A DNA stretch of 64,000 nt from Aliiroseovarius salicola (GCF_027891095.1 NZ_JAQIIO010000002.1:248001-312000), one strand, 5' to 3'. Positions 46,391-55,564 are shown, counted from the stretch's first letter. Made by a program: numbers and translations. Notes: generated by a model not told the origin, from the sequence alone.

Positions 46391-46480
46391 TTCGCCCGAA
46401 GAACAGATGCAATCCGGGCATCAAAGCCCCCCATGCCTCGCGTCGTGCAGTGCAGCTCTTCGCGTTTGACGTGTCAGGGC

Positions 46481-46510
46481 TTGTCAAACAAGACCCGCTG
46501 GCCCTAGTCT
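46481..46510 (+). promoter_or_regulatory. Candidate promoter of the amino-acid ABC genes
   Basis: TTGTCA (46481-46486) and TAGTCT (46505-46510), 18 bp apart, lie 49 bp before the start codon. The match to the -10 consensus is weak, so this is tentative. Confidence 0.3.
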
Positions 46511-46558
46511 CGGCAAGATAAAATTATTTCAAAACCATCTCTAGCTGTGGAGAATGTC

Positions 46559-47347
46559 ATGAAGTTTCTTGCCCTTACCGCTGCCGCTCTGGTGCTTTTT
46601 GCCAACACCTCAATCGCCGCTGACCTTCCCGATCTGAGTGGAAAAACCGTGGTTGTCGTGACGGAGAACGCCTATCCGCCGCTGCAATTTGTTGACCCCA
46701 AATCCGGCGATGCCATTGGGTGGGAATATGATGCGATGGCAGATATTGCGAAACGCATCAACATCACTGTGGAGTATGACAACATTTCCTGGGATGCGAT
46801 GATCCCGGCCGTGTCGGAAGGTCAGTTTGATCTGGGCATGACCGGCATCACCATTCGCGAAGACCGGGCAGAGAAGGTGGATTTTTCAGACGCCTATATG
46901 CGGTCTGAGATGATGATGATCGTGCGCAGTGAGGAAGACCGGTTTACCGACGCCAAAAGCTTTGCTGCAGGAGATGACCTGTTGATGGCAGCGCAGCCGG
47001 GCACCACGCCGTTTTACGTGGGGGTTTATGATGTGCTGGATGGGGATGAAGCCAACCCTCGCATCAAGCTGTTTGAAACCTTCGGGGCCACCGTGCAGGC
47101 GCTGCGCACAGGGGATGTGGATTTGGTCTTGTCGGACAGTACCGCCGCGAACGGTTATGTCGAGGCGTCCAATGGCGGGCTGAAAATCATCGGAGACACG
47201 CTCGGCACCGAAGATTTCGGATTTATCTTCCCGAAAGGGTCGGACCTCGTGGCGCCGATGAACGCGGCGATTGCGGCGATGAAAGCGGACGGCACGATTG
47301 ATGCCTTGAACAAGAAATGGTTCCTTGATTACAAAATCGGCCAGTAA
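46559..47347 (+). CDS. Amino-acid ABC transporter substrate-binding protein
   Basis: 262 residues from the ATG at 46559 (GGAG upstream; the GTG at 46547 overlaps it). The signal peptide ends in SIAA. The solute-binding family 3 fold is seen in [38 protein letters not shown] and [12 protein letters not shown]. It brings a polar or basic amino acid to the permease in the next gene. No ATP-binding gene is present here, so an ATPase must come from elsewhere. Confidence 0.92.
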   Translation: MKFLALTAAALVLFANTSIAADLPDLSGKTVVVVTENAYPPLQFVDPKSGDAIGWEYDAMADIAKRINITVEYDNISWDAMIPAVSEGQFDLGMTGITIREDRAEKVDFSDAYMRSEMMMIVRSEEDRFTDAKSFAAGDDLLMAAQPGTTPFYVGVYDVLDGDEANPRIKLFETFGATVQALRTGDVDLVLSDSTAANGYVEASNGGLKIIGDTLGTEDFGFIFPKGSDLVAPMNAAIAAMKADGTIDALNKKWFLDYKIGQ

Positions 47348-47359
47348 GCTACACGGAAC

Positions 47360-47381
47360 GGGGGCTTCGGCCCCCCTTTCT
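47360..47381 (+). terminator. Intercistronic hairpin with UUCG loop between binding-protein and permease genes
   Basis: GGGGGC-TTCG-GCCCCC forms a very stable stem, followed by CTTTCTTTT. As a partial terminator or 3' stabiliser it would give more binding protein than permease. This is a common arrangement in ABC importer operons. Confidence 0.75.
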
Positions 47382-47401
47382 TTTGAAGGTGAATATCACC
47401 C

Positions 47402-48205
47402 ATGATGCCAACCCCTAAGCAGGATGATGACTTCCCCTGGTGGCTGGTGTTTGCCGTTGGGCTGGCTGGGCTTTTCCTCTATCGCATCATTATAGATGAC
47501 ATCTATCTGCAGGTGCTGCGCACGTTGGGCAAAGGCATCGGGATTACGATCTTTGTCACACTTGTGGGGTTTGCCTCTGCCTGTGTGATTGGATTGGGGT
47601 TGGCGGTGGCATCCCTGTCACGCTTTCAGATCCTGCGTCAGCTGTCGCGGTTTTACATCGAAATTATTCGCGGCATTCCGATCATTGTGCTGCTGCTCTA
47701 CGTGGCCTTTGTCTTTGCCCCGGCGTTGGTGGCGGCACGCAATTGGGTGGGGGACCTTGCTGGGCTAGACCCTATCCGCACGCGCGAGTTTTCGCTGCTG
47801 TGGCGCGCGATTGTTGCGCTTACCATCGGCTATTCTGCCTTCATAGCCGAAGTGTTTCGTGCAGGGATTCAGGCGGTGGATGAAGGACAGATTGAGGCGG
47901 CCAAGGCGCTGGGCCTGAATGGCTGGCACCGATTTCGCCATATCATCTGGCCACAGGCCTTTCGCATGATCCTGCCCCCTTTGGGCAATGATTTTGTGGC
48001 GATGGTAAAGGACAGTTCGCTGGTATCGGTATTGGGGGTTGCCGATATTACCCAACTGGGCAAGGTCACGGCGGCTGGAAATTTCCGTTATTTCGAGACC
48101 TATAATGTGGTGGCATTTGTCTATCTGATGATGACGGTGAGCTTGTCGCTGGGCCTGAGGCGGTTGGAGAAGAGGTTGCGCGCAAAAGGCGAGGTTGAGC
48201 GGTAG
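47402..48205 (+). CDS. Amino-acid ABC transporter permease
   Basis: 267 residues with five or six helices. The polar amino-acid permease signatures FYIEIIRGIPIIVLLLYVAF and the EAA loop EAAKALGLNGWHRFRHIIWPQAFR are visible. Forms a homodimer, or pairs with another permease. The ATG follows GAAGGTG and an intercistronic hairpin. No partner ATPase follows; the next gene on this strand is an M3 peptidase, after repeat H. Confidence 0.92.
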   Translation: MMPTPKQDDDFPWWLVFAVGLAGLFLYRIIIDDIYLQVLRTLGKGIGITIFVTLVGFASACVIGLGLAVASLSRFQILRQLSRFYIEIIRGIPIIVLLLYVAFVFAPALVAARNWVGDLAGLDPIRTREFSLLWRAIVALTIGYSAFIAEVFRAGIQAVDEGQIEAAKALGLNGWHRFRHIIWPQAFRMILPPLGNDFVAMVKDSSLVSVLGVADITQLGKVTAAGNFRYFETYNVVAFVYLMMTVSLSLGLRRLEKRLRAKGEVER

Positions 48206-48266
48206 ACCGGTGGGCGCCGAAGCTAACGCTACTGGCGCGCTGTCGGTGGCTCACTGCGTGAGCTTC

Positions 48267-48311
48267 GGGGGTTTCACCCCCGGACCCCCAGGATATTTAT
48301 GACCAGAAAAT
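48267..48311. repeat. Intergenic repeat, copy H
   Basis: CGGGGGTTTCACCCCCG hairpin followed by GACCCCCAGGATATTTATGACCAGAAAATG-type sequence. This is the reverse complement of the copy at 46361, with the CTGGTC variant of the repeat. Confidence 0.5.
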
Positions 48312-48372
48312 GTAGACGTGAGGGTGGAAGTTTCGCCGCTTCGCTCGTAGCTTCATGGCAAAGGAGAGCCGC

Positions 48373-50391
48373 ATGACCAACCCATTGCTTGCAGCCTGGA
48401 AAACGCCCCATGGCTTGCCCCCGTTTGACCTGATCGAAGACGCGCATTTTGAACCGGCTTTTGATGTGACGCTTTCTGAGGCTCGGGCTAATGTTGCTGC
48501 GATCGCAGAGGCCGGAGGGGCTCCTACTTTTGCCAACACGATCGAAGCTTTGGAGCGGACCGAAGAGGCGTTGAACCGAGTTCTTGGGGTGTTTTATTCG
48601 GTGGCCAGTGCAGACAGTACCGAAAAGCGCGAAGAACTGATGCGGGTGTTTGGTCCGCAACTGGCGGCGTTCGGATCGGAAGTTTCGTCCAACAAGGCGC
48701 TGTTTGCGCGTATCGAAGACCTTTGGGGGCGGCGCGATGAGTTGGGGTTGGATGAGGAGCAGAACCGGGTTCTGAAGCTGACCCGTCGTGGTTTTGTCCG
48801 GTCAGGTGCACAGCTTGAAGGGGAAGCTGCGGACCGACTGAAAGAGATCATGCAACGGCTTTCGGTTCTGGGCACCGAGTTCACCCAGAATCTGTTGGCC
48901 GCAGAGCGCGATTGGTTCATGGAATTGTCGGAGGAGGATCTGGAAGGGCTGCCCGACTTTGTTGTTGCAGCGGCAAGAGCGGCGGGAAAAGAAAAGGGGG
49001 CCAATGGTCCGATCATCACCACCTCGCGGTCACTGATCACGCCGTTTCTGGCTTTTTCTCCGCGTCGTGATCTGCGTGAGCGTGCCTATGCAGCGTGGTC
49101 TGCGCGCGGTGAAGGAGAGGGTGAGGTGGACAACCGGCCAATTGCGGCTGAGACCTTGGCCTTGCGGGAGGAACGTGCCCGGCTTTTGGGATATGACAGC
49201 TTTGCTGCTTTCAAACTGGAAACCGAAATGGCGGGTGCGCCCGCTTCGGTGCGCGAAATGCTGATGGCGGTTTGGGAGCCAGCCCGTACCGCGGCCTTGG
49301 CGGATGAAGAGGTGCTGACCGAGCGGCTGCATGCAGACGGGTTCAATGGGGCGCTGGAGCCTTGGGACTGGCACTACTATTCCGAGGCGCGCCGCAAAGA
49401 AGAGCATGACCTCGACGAGGCCGAGCTAAAACCCTATTTCCAGCTTGAACGCATGATCGAGGCCGCGTTTGACTGCGCCAACCGACTGTTTGGGTTGGAG
49501 TTTTCCGAGATGGACGTGCCGCTTTATCACGAGGATGCGCGGGCTTGGGAAATCACCCGGGGCGGGCGCTTGATGGCGGTGTTTGTCGCAGACTTTTTTG
49601 CCCGGGGATCAAAACGCTCCGGCGCCTGGTGTGGGGCGATGCGCAGCCAGCAGAAACTGGCCGGGGATATTCGCCCGATCGTCACCAATGTGTGCAATTT
49701 CGCGAAACCCGCAGATGGCCAGCCTGCACTTCTCAGCTGGGATGACGCGCGCACCCTGTTTCACGAGTTTGGCCATGCGCTGCACCACATCCTGTCGGAT
49801 GTGACCTATGAAAGCCTGTCGGGCACGTCGGTGGCGCGCGATTTTGTTGAACTGCCCAGCCAGCTTTATGAGCATTGGCTCGAAGTGCCTGAGGTGCTGG
49901 AACGATTTGCCACTCATGCCGAAACGGGTGAGGTGATCCCGGCTGATTTGCTGAAACGTCTGTTGGCGGCAAATACCTATAATACCGGGTTCCAGACGGT
50001 CGAATATACGGCCTCTGCCCTTGTTGATCTGGATTTTCACGATGGCGCAGCACCTGCCGATCCGATGGCGGCACAGGCCAAGACGCTGACGCGCATCGGG
50101 ATGCCCAATGCAATCCGCATGCGTCACGCGACGCCACATTTTGCGCATGTGTTCTCGGGCGACGGCTACAGCTCGGGATATTACAGCTACATGTGGTCCG
50201 AGGTGATGGATGCGGACGCGTTTGACGCGTTCAAAGAGGCCGGTGGGGCATTTGATGCCGCGACGGCCGACAAGCTCGAAACAAACATCCTGTCGCGGGG
50301 TGGGTCGGTCGAGGCGAAGGACCTCTATCTGGCGTTTCGGGGCAAGATGCCCGGCGTTGAAGCGCTTTTGAAAGGGCGTGGGTTGGCGTGA
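48373..50391 (+). CDS. M3 family oligopeptidase (Dcp/oligopeptidase A-like)
   Basis: 672 residues from the ATG at 48373, with AAAGGAGA upstream; the in-frame ATG at 48355 precedes it. Zn metallopeptidase with the HEFGHALHH motif about two thirds along. TYESLSGTSVARDFVELPSQ and GDGYSSGYYSYMWSEV are the downstream M3 landmarks. It cleaves short peptides in the cytoplasm; no signal peptide. Whether it is the dipeptidyl (Dcp) or oligopeptidase A type is not resolved. It may use peptides made available by turnover or transport. Confidence 0.95.
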   Translation: MTNPLLAAWKTPHGLPPFDLIEDAHFEPAFDVTLSEARANVAAIAEAGGAPTFANTIEALERTEEALNRVLGVFYSVASADSTEKREELMRVFGPQLAAFGSEVSSNKALFARIEDLWGRRDELGLDEEQNRVLKLTRRGFVRSGAQLEGEAADRLKEIMQRLSVLGTEFTQNLLAAERDWFMELSEEDLEGLPDFVVAAARAAGKEKGANGPIITTSRSLITPFLAFSPRRDLRERAYAAWSARGEGEGEVDNRPIAAETLALREERARLLGYDSFAAFKLETEMAGAPASVREMLMAVWEPARTAALADEEVLTERLHADGFNGALEPWDWHYYSEARRKEEHDLDEAELKPYFQLERMIEAAFDCANRLFGLEFSEMDVPLYHEDARAWEITRGGRLMAVFVADFFARGSKRSGAWCGAMRSQQKLAGDIRPIVTNVCNFAKPADGQPALLSWDDARTLFHEFGHALHHILSDVTYESLSGTSVARDFVELPSQLYEHWLEVPEVLERFATHAETGEVIPADLLKRLLAANTYNTGFQTVEYTASALVDLDFHDGAAPADPMAAQAKTLTRIGMPNAIRMRHATPHFAHVFSGDGYSSGYYSYMWSEVMDADAFDAFKEAGGAFDAATADKLETNILSRGGSVEAKDLYLAFRGKMPGVEALLKGRGLA

Positions 50392-50485
50392 ATGGTCAGG
50401 GCGATTTGTCCTCCGTGTCATTCACTCCGGAATTACGATGAGCGCAAAAAGCGGGGCGTGGGTGGCGCCCCCGTATCTGTTCCAT

Positions 50486-51406
50486 TTAACGGCGGTGGGG
50501 CCCGCGTGACGGATCTTCCGGGTGCGGAGTCACACCCACCGGATCTTTGTGCAGCATCACGTCGCTCATCGGATAGGCGCGCAGGATAGCGCGGCGCAGG
50601 CTGGCCCCAATGGAGTGGGCCTCGTCCAACGACTGGCTGCCATCCAACTCCACATGCATGTTCACGAAAATGACCGAGCCGGAGCGGCGGGTTTTCAGGT
50701 CGTGAAACCCATGCACGCCGGGATGTGTGCGGGCAATCTCTTCAATGCCACGGATCATCTCGTCTGGGGCTGCGCGATCCATCAAACCATCCCAGGCGGT
50801 TTTGAAAATACGGATGGCGCCAACTGCCAGCAGGATGGCCGCCCCGATTGCCACCACGCTGTCGATGCTTTCCATGGCAAACAGATCCGCCGCCCAAAGC
50901 GACAGGATGGCTCCGATATTGGGGATGAGGTCGCCGAGGTAATGCAGGCTGTCGGCCTTAACCACCGCGGATCCCGTGCGTTTGGCGACATGGCGTTGCC
51001 ACAGGACAAGCGCGATGGTGAGCGCAATTGACACCCCCATCACCACCATACCTTTTTGGTGTGACAGGATCGGAGCGGGCTCTCCGGACATCAATCGCAC
51101 TACGGCGGCCCATGCGATAATGCCCGCCGAGACGAGGATAAAAAGCGACTGTCCAAGAGCTGCAAGGTCTTCGGCGGCTGTATGTCCGAATGTGTGATCC
51201 TCATCCGCAGGACGAGCGGCGTACCAGATGGCCGCCAATGCCCCCAATGACACCATCAGGTCCATCGCCGAATCTGCAAGCGAAGCGGCCACCGACAGGG
51301 CGTTGGTTTCCCCCAAGGCCCAGAGCTTCAGCGCCACCAGTGTGATCGCGACGCTGGCCGAGGCCAATCCGGCGGAAAGGTTCATGCGTGTGGTGTTTGA
51401 AGTCAT
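50486..51406 (-). CDS. Cation diffusion facilitator (FieF/YiiP-like) metal exporter
   Basis: 306 residues with six helices. Helix 2 has SLADSAMD (Asp45 and Asp49) and helix 5 has LHYLGDLIPN, the Asp/His metal site of CDF transporters. The C-terminal cytoplasmic domain (GVHGFHDLKTRRSG, HVELDGSQSL) is complete. Likely exports Zn, Fe or Cd by proton exchange; the metal cannot be told from sequence alone. The gene stands alone. Confidence 0.93.
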   Translation of the reverse strand: MTSNTTRMNLSAGLASASVAITLVALKLWALGETNALSVAASLADSAMDLMVSLGALAAIWYAARPADEDHTFGHTAAEDLAALGQSLFILVSAGIIAWAAVVRLMSGEPAPILSHQKGMVVMGVSIALTIALVLWQRHVAKRTGSAVVKADSLHYLGDLIPNIGAILSLWAADLFAMESIDSVVAIGAAILLAVGAIRIFKTAWDGLMDRAAPDEMIRGIEEIARTHPGVHGFHDLKTRRSGSVIFVNMHVELDGSQSLDEAHSIGASLRRAILRAYPMSDVMLHKDPVGVTPHPEDPSRGPHRR

Positions 51407-51459
51407 GATCCTGAGCTATCTTGTTGCGCCCTTCCTGACAAGCCACAGCCAGATAGGGA

Positions 51460-52446
51460 TCAGCGCCACATCACTTTGTCGTAAAAGCGCGTCAGGAAAC
51501 GTTTTTCAAACACTTCCTTGGCGGGTTCAAACCCATGACGCACGAGGGTCCAGTAAAAGTATTTCTCATACTCGAAATCCAGCATGGCCAGCGTGCCAAA
51601 TTCGAGCGCCTCTTTCAGATCTGCGGGTTTTTTGGCGGTCAGCGCCGCTTGCCAATAGGGGGATTTGGCGCAGCAGATCACCGGGCATTTCTGCATCAGG
51701 GCTTCAAATCCCTGAATGGCGTTGTGGGTCACCACCAGGTCAGACGCTTCGATCAGGTCGTGGGTTGACGCCTCGGTGATCCGCAGATTCTGATAGTCCT
51801 GCGTGACGGCCATGATCCGGCGTCGCTCATCCTTGCCCTGCTCGGGATCTAGTTTCACATAAACCAGTGCCTTGGGATCAAATTCGGCGGTCAGGCGGAT
51901 CATATCTTCGGTGGACAGGTAGTGACTTTGCCGGTCCAGATCGCTTGCGGGTTGGCAAAAGATAGTCGCCTTGGCTCCTTGCAGGCTGCCATGCATCCGC
52001 GCTTCCTGGATCTGCACAGATACATTTTCGCGCAGCATATAGCCGGTCACGCCATTGAAGAAATACTCTGCCCGTCCCTTGTCGATATTCGATCCGTCAA
52101 ACTCGCTCAGGCGCAGTGAGGATTGCCATCCTGCACCGACTTCATCAATATGCCAGAATCCCCAGATCGGAGCACGCCACAGGTGTAGGATACGGGGGCC
52201 GAACCGGGCTGGGCTGCCCAACAGGATATGGGCCGCGTCCGGGTCTTCCCAAACGGGTTCCGATGCGCGGCTGTCCAGCTTAACCAGTTGGGTTGGAATG
52301 GATTCCTTCTTCAGGGCCGCTTTGATCTGGTCAAAGATCGGGTGTTCCTTGGTCGCAATGGAGGCAAGCCAATGGTCATCTGCGTGAAAGACAACGCGAC
52401 GGTCTCCGGTGGCGCGGGCCTTACGAGGGCTTGTCAGCGCTTCCAT
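51460..52446 (-). CDS. Capsule-polysaccharide-transferase-like protein (GT-B-like), uncertain
   Basis: 328 residues, no signal peptide or clear membrane helix. The C-terminal ASDLVVTHNAIQGFEALMQKCPVI resembles the conserved segment of capsular polysaccharide (KpsC/KpsS-type Kdo) transferases. The N-terminal half is less recognisable. It begins one base after the stop of an exported SH3 protein, so the two are expressed together. Perhaps involved in a cell-surface glycan. I am not certain of the family; a broader nucleotide-sugar-binding fold is possible. Confidence 0.55.
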   Translation of the reverse strand: MEALTSPRKARATGDRRVVFHADDHWLASIATKEHPIFDQIKAALKKESIPTQLVKLDSRASEPVWEDPDAAHILLGSPARFGPRILHLWRAPIWGFWHIDEVGAGWQSSLRLSEFDGSNIDKGRAEYFFNGVTGYMLRENVSVQIQEARMHGSLQGAKATIFCQPASDLDRQSHYLSTEDMIRLTAEFDPKALVYVKLDPEQGKDERRRIMAVTQDYQNLRITEASTHDLIEASDLVVTHNAIQGFEALMQKCPVICCAKSPYWQAALTAKKPADLKEALEFGTLAMLDFEYEKYFYWTLVRHGFEPAKEVFEKRFLTRFYDKVMWR

Positions 52447-52983
52447 CTACTCGATCACCTCGTCCGTGCGCACACCCCAGAGGTTGGGTTTGGTGGTCCA
52501 GCCCCGAATGCCATCGGCCTGAAGACGGCACCATATCGGGCCACATTTCTCAATGCGCGCAATCACCCCGGTTTCCAGATAGGCATTGACCTGCGAGTTG
52601 TCATCCGCGCGGGTGTAAAGCGGGGTCAGGTCAATGTCGATGATCGCATTGCGCACCCCCGACAAAAGGGAATAATGCACCCAGCCCCCAACGCCATCGC
52701 GGTCTTGCACCTGTCGCCAATGGCCAAATTCTCCCACCACTTCCAGTGGCATGCCGCGGTGTTTGAATACCCAGTCGATACGGTGCCGCAGCGATGGGCC
52801 ACGCCGCACGTTGCCTTCGCTTGTTTTCAGCGAAACGAACCGTGGAATAGGCAGGTTGGTAACCTTGCCCCGCGCCGAGATACCGGCTGTTTCACCAGTT
52901 CCGTCCGCAGCCCATAAAACGCTTCCCGACAGAGCCCCGGATATGGACCAGACCGCTAGGAGTAAACCAGCAAAAAATCGCAT
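52447..52983 (-). CDS. Exported SH3-domain protein
   Basis: 178 residues. An N-terminal signal peptide (FAGLLLAVWSISGALSGSVLWA) leads to two bacterial SH3-like modules: one around NVRRGPSLRHRIDWVF...GHWRQVQDRDGVGGWV, a second around YTRADDNSQVNAYLETGV...GIRGWT. Such domains bind peptidoglycan or peptide stems in the periplasm. Coupled to the downstream glycosyltransferase-like gene. Upstream of the start is a divergent 2-hydroxyacid dehydrogenase. Confidence 0.85.
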   Translation of the reverse strand: MRFFAGLLLAVWSISGALSGSVLWAADGTGETAGISARGKVTNLPIPRFVSLKTSEGNVRRGPSLRHRIDWVFKHRGMPLEVVGEFGHWRQVQDRDGVGGWVHYSLLSGVRNAIIDIDLTPLYTRADDNSQVNAYLETGVIARIEKCGPIWCRLQADGIRGWTTKPNLWGVRTDEVIE

Positions 52984-53123
52984 AAGAGTTCTTTTTGTCT
53001 ATTGCAGCCCCCGCCCTGCGCAATATTATTGCGCATGCGTCACCTTAGCTGCTTGTGCCTCACCTCATTTGCAGGCACTTTGGCAGGGAGATGCGTAAAA
53101 GGGAAGTGAAAGGGAGTACCGCG

Positions 53124-54110
53124 ATGGGTGCTGAACGTCTGAGTGTTGTTGTCACGCGACGGTTGCCCGAGGTTGTAGAGACCCGGATGAAAGAACTTTT
53201 TGACGTCAAGCTGCGCGAAAGCGATGCCCCAATGTCGCGGGCAGAATTGACTGCGGCGATGAAGGGTTGCGACGTCCTTGTGCCCACCATTAACGATCAA
53301 ATTGACGCGAATATGCTGGCGGGGGCCGGTGATCGCCTGAAACTGATCGCCAACTATGGCGCTGGGGTGGACCATATCGACGTTGCATCGGCCCGTCAGC
53401 GAGGCGTGTTGGTGTCCAACACCCCCGGCGTGTCAGCTGATGACACCGCTGACATGACAATTGCATTGATTCTGGCCGTCACGCGCCGCATTCCGGAAGG
53501 CATTCGTGAAATGGATGGCGGAAGCTGGGCCGGCTGGTCACCAACCGCTCTTTTAGGGCATCGGATCCAGGGGCGTCGGGTCGGGATCATCGGCATGGGG
53601 CGCGTAGGGCAGGCCGTGGCCGAACGGGCCAGGGCGTTTGGGATGCAGATCCACTACCACAACCGCAGGCGCCTGCACCCGGATATCGAAGGTAAATATG
53701 ATGCGACCTATTGGGAGAGCCTGGATCAGATGGTATCGCGGATGGACGTGATTTCCATCAACTGCCCGCATACGCCGTCAACCTTCCACCTGATGAACGC
53801 ACGTCGTTTGAAGTTGTTGAAACCGGATGCGGTGATTGTGAACACCTCGCGCGGCGAAGTGGTGGATGAAAACGCATTGACGCGAATGCTGCGGGCCGGG
53901 GAAATCTCTGGTGCGGGTCTGGATGTTTACGAAAACGGCAAGGAAATCAATCCGCGCCTGCGTGAGCTGCCCAACGTTGTGTCACTGCCACATATGGCGT
54001 CGGCCACCGTTGAGGGGCGGCTTGAGATGGGCGAGAAAGTCCTTCTCAACATCAAAACCTTCGAAGATGGGCACCGCCCACCAGATCAGGTTGTACCGGG
54101 GATGCTGTAA
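53124..54110 (+). CDS. D-2-hydroxyacid dehydrogenase (glyoxylate/hydroxypyruvate reductase type)
   Basis: 328 residues from the ATG at 53124, with AGGGAG eight bases upstream; the frame back to 53055 has no ribosome site. The NAD(P) Rossmann motif GRRVGIIGMGRVGQAV is in the middle. The substrate-domain ANYGAGVDHID and the catalytic Arg and Glu regions (VNTSRGEVVDE, LDVYE) are visible. In the final His motif the site reads PHMASAT, typical of the GHPR branch. It reduces glyoxylate or hydroxypyruvate. Followed by a strong terminator. Confidence 0.9.
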   Translation: MGAERLSVVVTRRLPEVVETRMKELFDVKLRESDAPMSRAELTAAMKGCDVLVPTINDQIDANMLAGAGDRLKLIANYGAGVDHIDVASARQRGVLVSNTPGVSADDTADMTIALILAVTRRIPEGIREMDGGSWAGWSPTALLGHRIQGRRVGIIGMGRVGQAVAERARAFGMQIHYHNRRRLHPDIEGKYDATYWESLDQMVSRMDVISINCPHTPSTFHLMNARRLKLLKPDAVIVNTSRGEVVDENALTRMLRAGEISGAGLDVYENGKEINPRLRELPNVVSLPHMASATVEGRLEMGEKVLLNIKTFEDGHRPPDQVVPGML

Positions 54111-54121
54111 TCTCTTGACGG

Positions 54122-54150
54122 AAAAGGGGGCAGAACGCCCCCTTTTTTTT
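54122..54150 (+). terminator. Intrinsic terminator of the hydroxyacid dehydrogenase gene
   Basis: AAAAGGGGGC pairs with GCCCCCTTTT around AGAAC, then a T run follows, 11 bp past the stop. Confidence 0.92.
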
Positions 54151-54177
54151 GTCCGGTCAATCGGCTAGGTCTAACCT

Positions 54178-54687
54178 ATGATGAGACTGTTCCAACTGGT
54201 GCCAATGCTGGGGCTGGCCTGCCTACTCGCCGGAGGCTATGGCATGGTACACAACCAGATCAGCTATACTGTTGGCCCTGACTATTTTCACACATTCAAA
54301 TTCCGGCAATTCCGCATCCCTGACTATTTTCCACCCCGCATCGGCGCGGCGCTGGTGGGCTGGTGGGCCAGCTGGTGGATGGGGGTGGTGATTGGCCTGC
54401 CGATTGCCTTTCTGTCCTTTGGTATCCCGGACCGGCACGAGGGCTGGCGTGGCTTTGTGCAGGTGGCGTTGATTGTGGTGGGGCTGACCTTCGGCCTCGG
54501 GATGCTCAGCCTTCTGGTGGATCCGCCGATGGCGTATATCCCAGTGCCCGAAAATGCCCTCGATCCAATTGGGTTTGGCCGCGCGGCGATGCTACACAAT
54601 ACCTCCTATCTTGCGGGGGGCTTCGGGCTGCTGGTGGGGCTGGTGATCATGGGACGAAAGGTGCGCCATGCTCGGCGTCAGATGTAA
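54178..54687 (+). CDS. Conserved-type membrane protein of unknown function
   Basis: 169 residues, about four hydrophobic segments (residues about 5-22, 58-80, 92-112, 140-158). A YTVGPDYFHTFKFRQFRIPD loop near residues 32-50 faces one side of the membrane, and the tail is basic (GRKVRHARRQ). I do not recognise the family. Its end overlaps by 20 bp the next gene, an exported HExxH lipoprotein, so they are a coupled pair. Confidence 0.8.
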   Translation: MMRLFQLVPMLGLACLLAGGYGMVHNQISYTVGPDYFHTFKFRQFRIPDYFPPRIGAALVGWWASWWMGVVIGLPIAFLSFGIPDRHEGWRGFVQVALIVVGLTFGLGMLSLLVDPPMAYIPVPENALDPIGFGRAAMLHNTSYLAGGFGLLVGLVIMGRKVRHARRQM

Positions 54688-55342
54688 GCCTGTTCTTCTT
54701 GTCGCCTGTTTGATCAGCCTTGCTGCCGGCTGTTCCCGCCCGCTGACTCCAAATGAACGGGAAATGGCGCAGGCAATCTTCGGTGACAGTCTCGATCCCG
54801 ATCCGGTGCGCGTGCATGTGGGGCTGGGGATCGCTCCGTTGCCGCAGAAAGCACCATCCGATGCGCGCGGGGGTGACGCCCTGCCGCCGCCGGACTGGAC
54901 ACCGCCCGACACGATCTGCGACCGCGCCAATGAACCCGGCCGGGGCTGGCAATATCCGGCTGGGTTTGTCCTCGGCAATCAGGTGTTTCTGTCTCGTGCC
55001 AATTACCGACCCGACATGTTTGACGGATGGCCTGACAGCCTGCCCATGGCGCAATCGCTTCTGATGACACATGAGCTGGTCCATGTCTGGCAATCCCAAA
55101 ATCGCACCCATACGGGATATACAACCCTTCGTTCAGGTGCCGAAACCCTGCGCACGGATGATCCCTATTTCTGGGCTGACAAGGGTCAATCAGAGTTCCT
55201 CGCCTTCAACTTCGAGGCGCAGGCCACCATCATTGAAGATTACCTCTGCTACACATTCCTTGTGCCACATCACCCGAAGCTGGAGGAATTGGCTGACTTG
55301 ATTGGTCCAGCGCTGCCGGTTGTGCAAAATCTCGGCCCGTGA
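54668..55342 (+). CDS. Lipoprotein with HExxH metallopeptidase-like motif, unknown function
   Basis: 224 residues. The signal ends in the lipobox LAAGC (Cys at about residue 22). Residues about 136-145 read MTHELVHVWQ, a zinc-binding HExxH; a downstream Glu in FNFEAQATIIEDY could be the third ligand. The rest does not resemble a characterised protease. It may be a periplasmic zinc protease or an inactive relative. Paired with the overlapping membrane protein upstream. Starts at the ATG at 54668. Confidence 0.8.
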   Translation: MLGVRCKPVLLVACLISLAAGCSRPLTPNEREMAQAIFGDSLDPDPVRVHVGLGIAPLPQKAPSDARGGDALPPPDWTPPDTICDRANEPGRGWQYPAGFVLGNQVFLSRANYRPDMFDGWPDSLPMAQSLLMTHELVHVWQSQNRTHTGYTTLRSGAETLRTDDPYFWADKGQSEFLAFNFEAQATIIEDYLCYTFLVPHHPKLEELADLIGPALPVVQNLGP

Positions 55343-55365
55343 ACTGCCTCAGTGGGGCAATCGCA

Positions 55366-55430
55366 TTTTTTCTTGCCAAAAATACCTCGGGGTGAGGCCG
55401 TCAGGCCGAGGGGCAGCGCCCCTTTTTTTA
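55366..55430 (+). repeat. Intergenic repeat, copy E, ending in an intrinsic terminator
   Basis: TTCTTGCCAAAAATACC, then TCGGGGTGAGGCC, and the hairpin AGGGGCAGCGCCCCT (55409-55423) followed by seven T residues. It probably terminates the lipoprotein gene transcript 24 bp past the stop. Confidence 0.75.
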
Positions 55431-55564
55431 CCCGGTCATACGAATTCGACCAAACTGATACCCCTTCATGTCGCTTTTCCCCAATATTCGGTCGGCCAGA
55501 CTTTGAGATTTCCCCGTAATTCCTCCACAAATACGCCAACTGTTTTTCCCAAAGGGAGTCGTCC

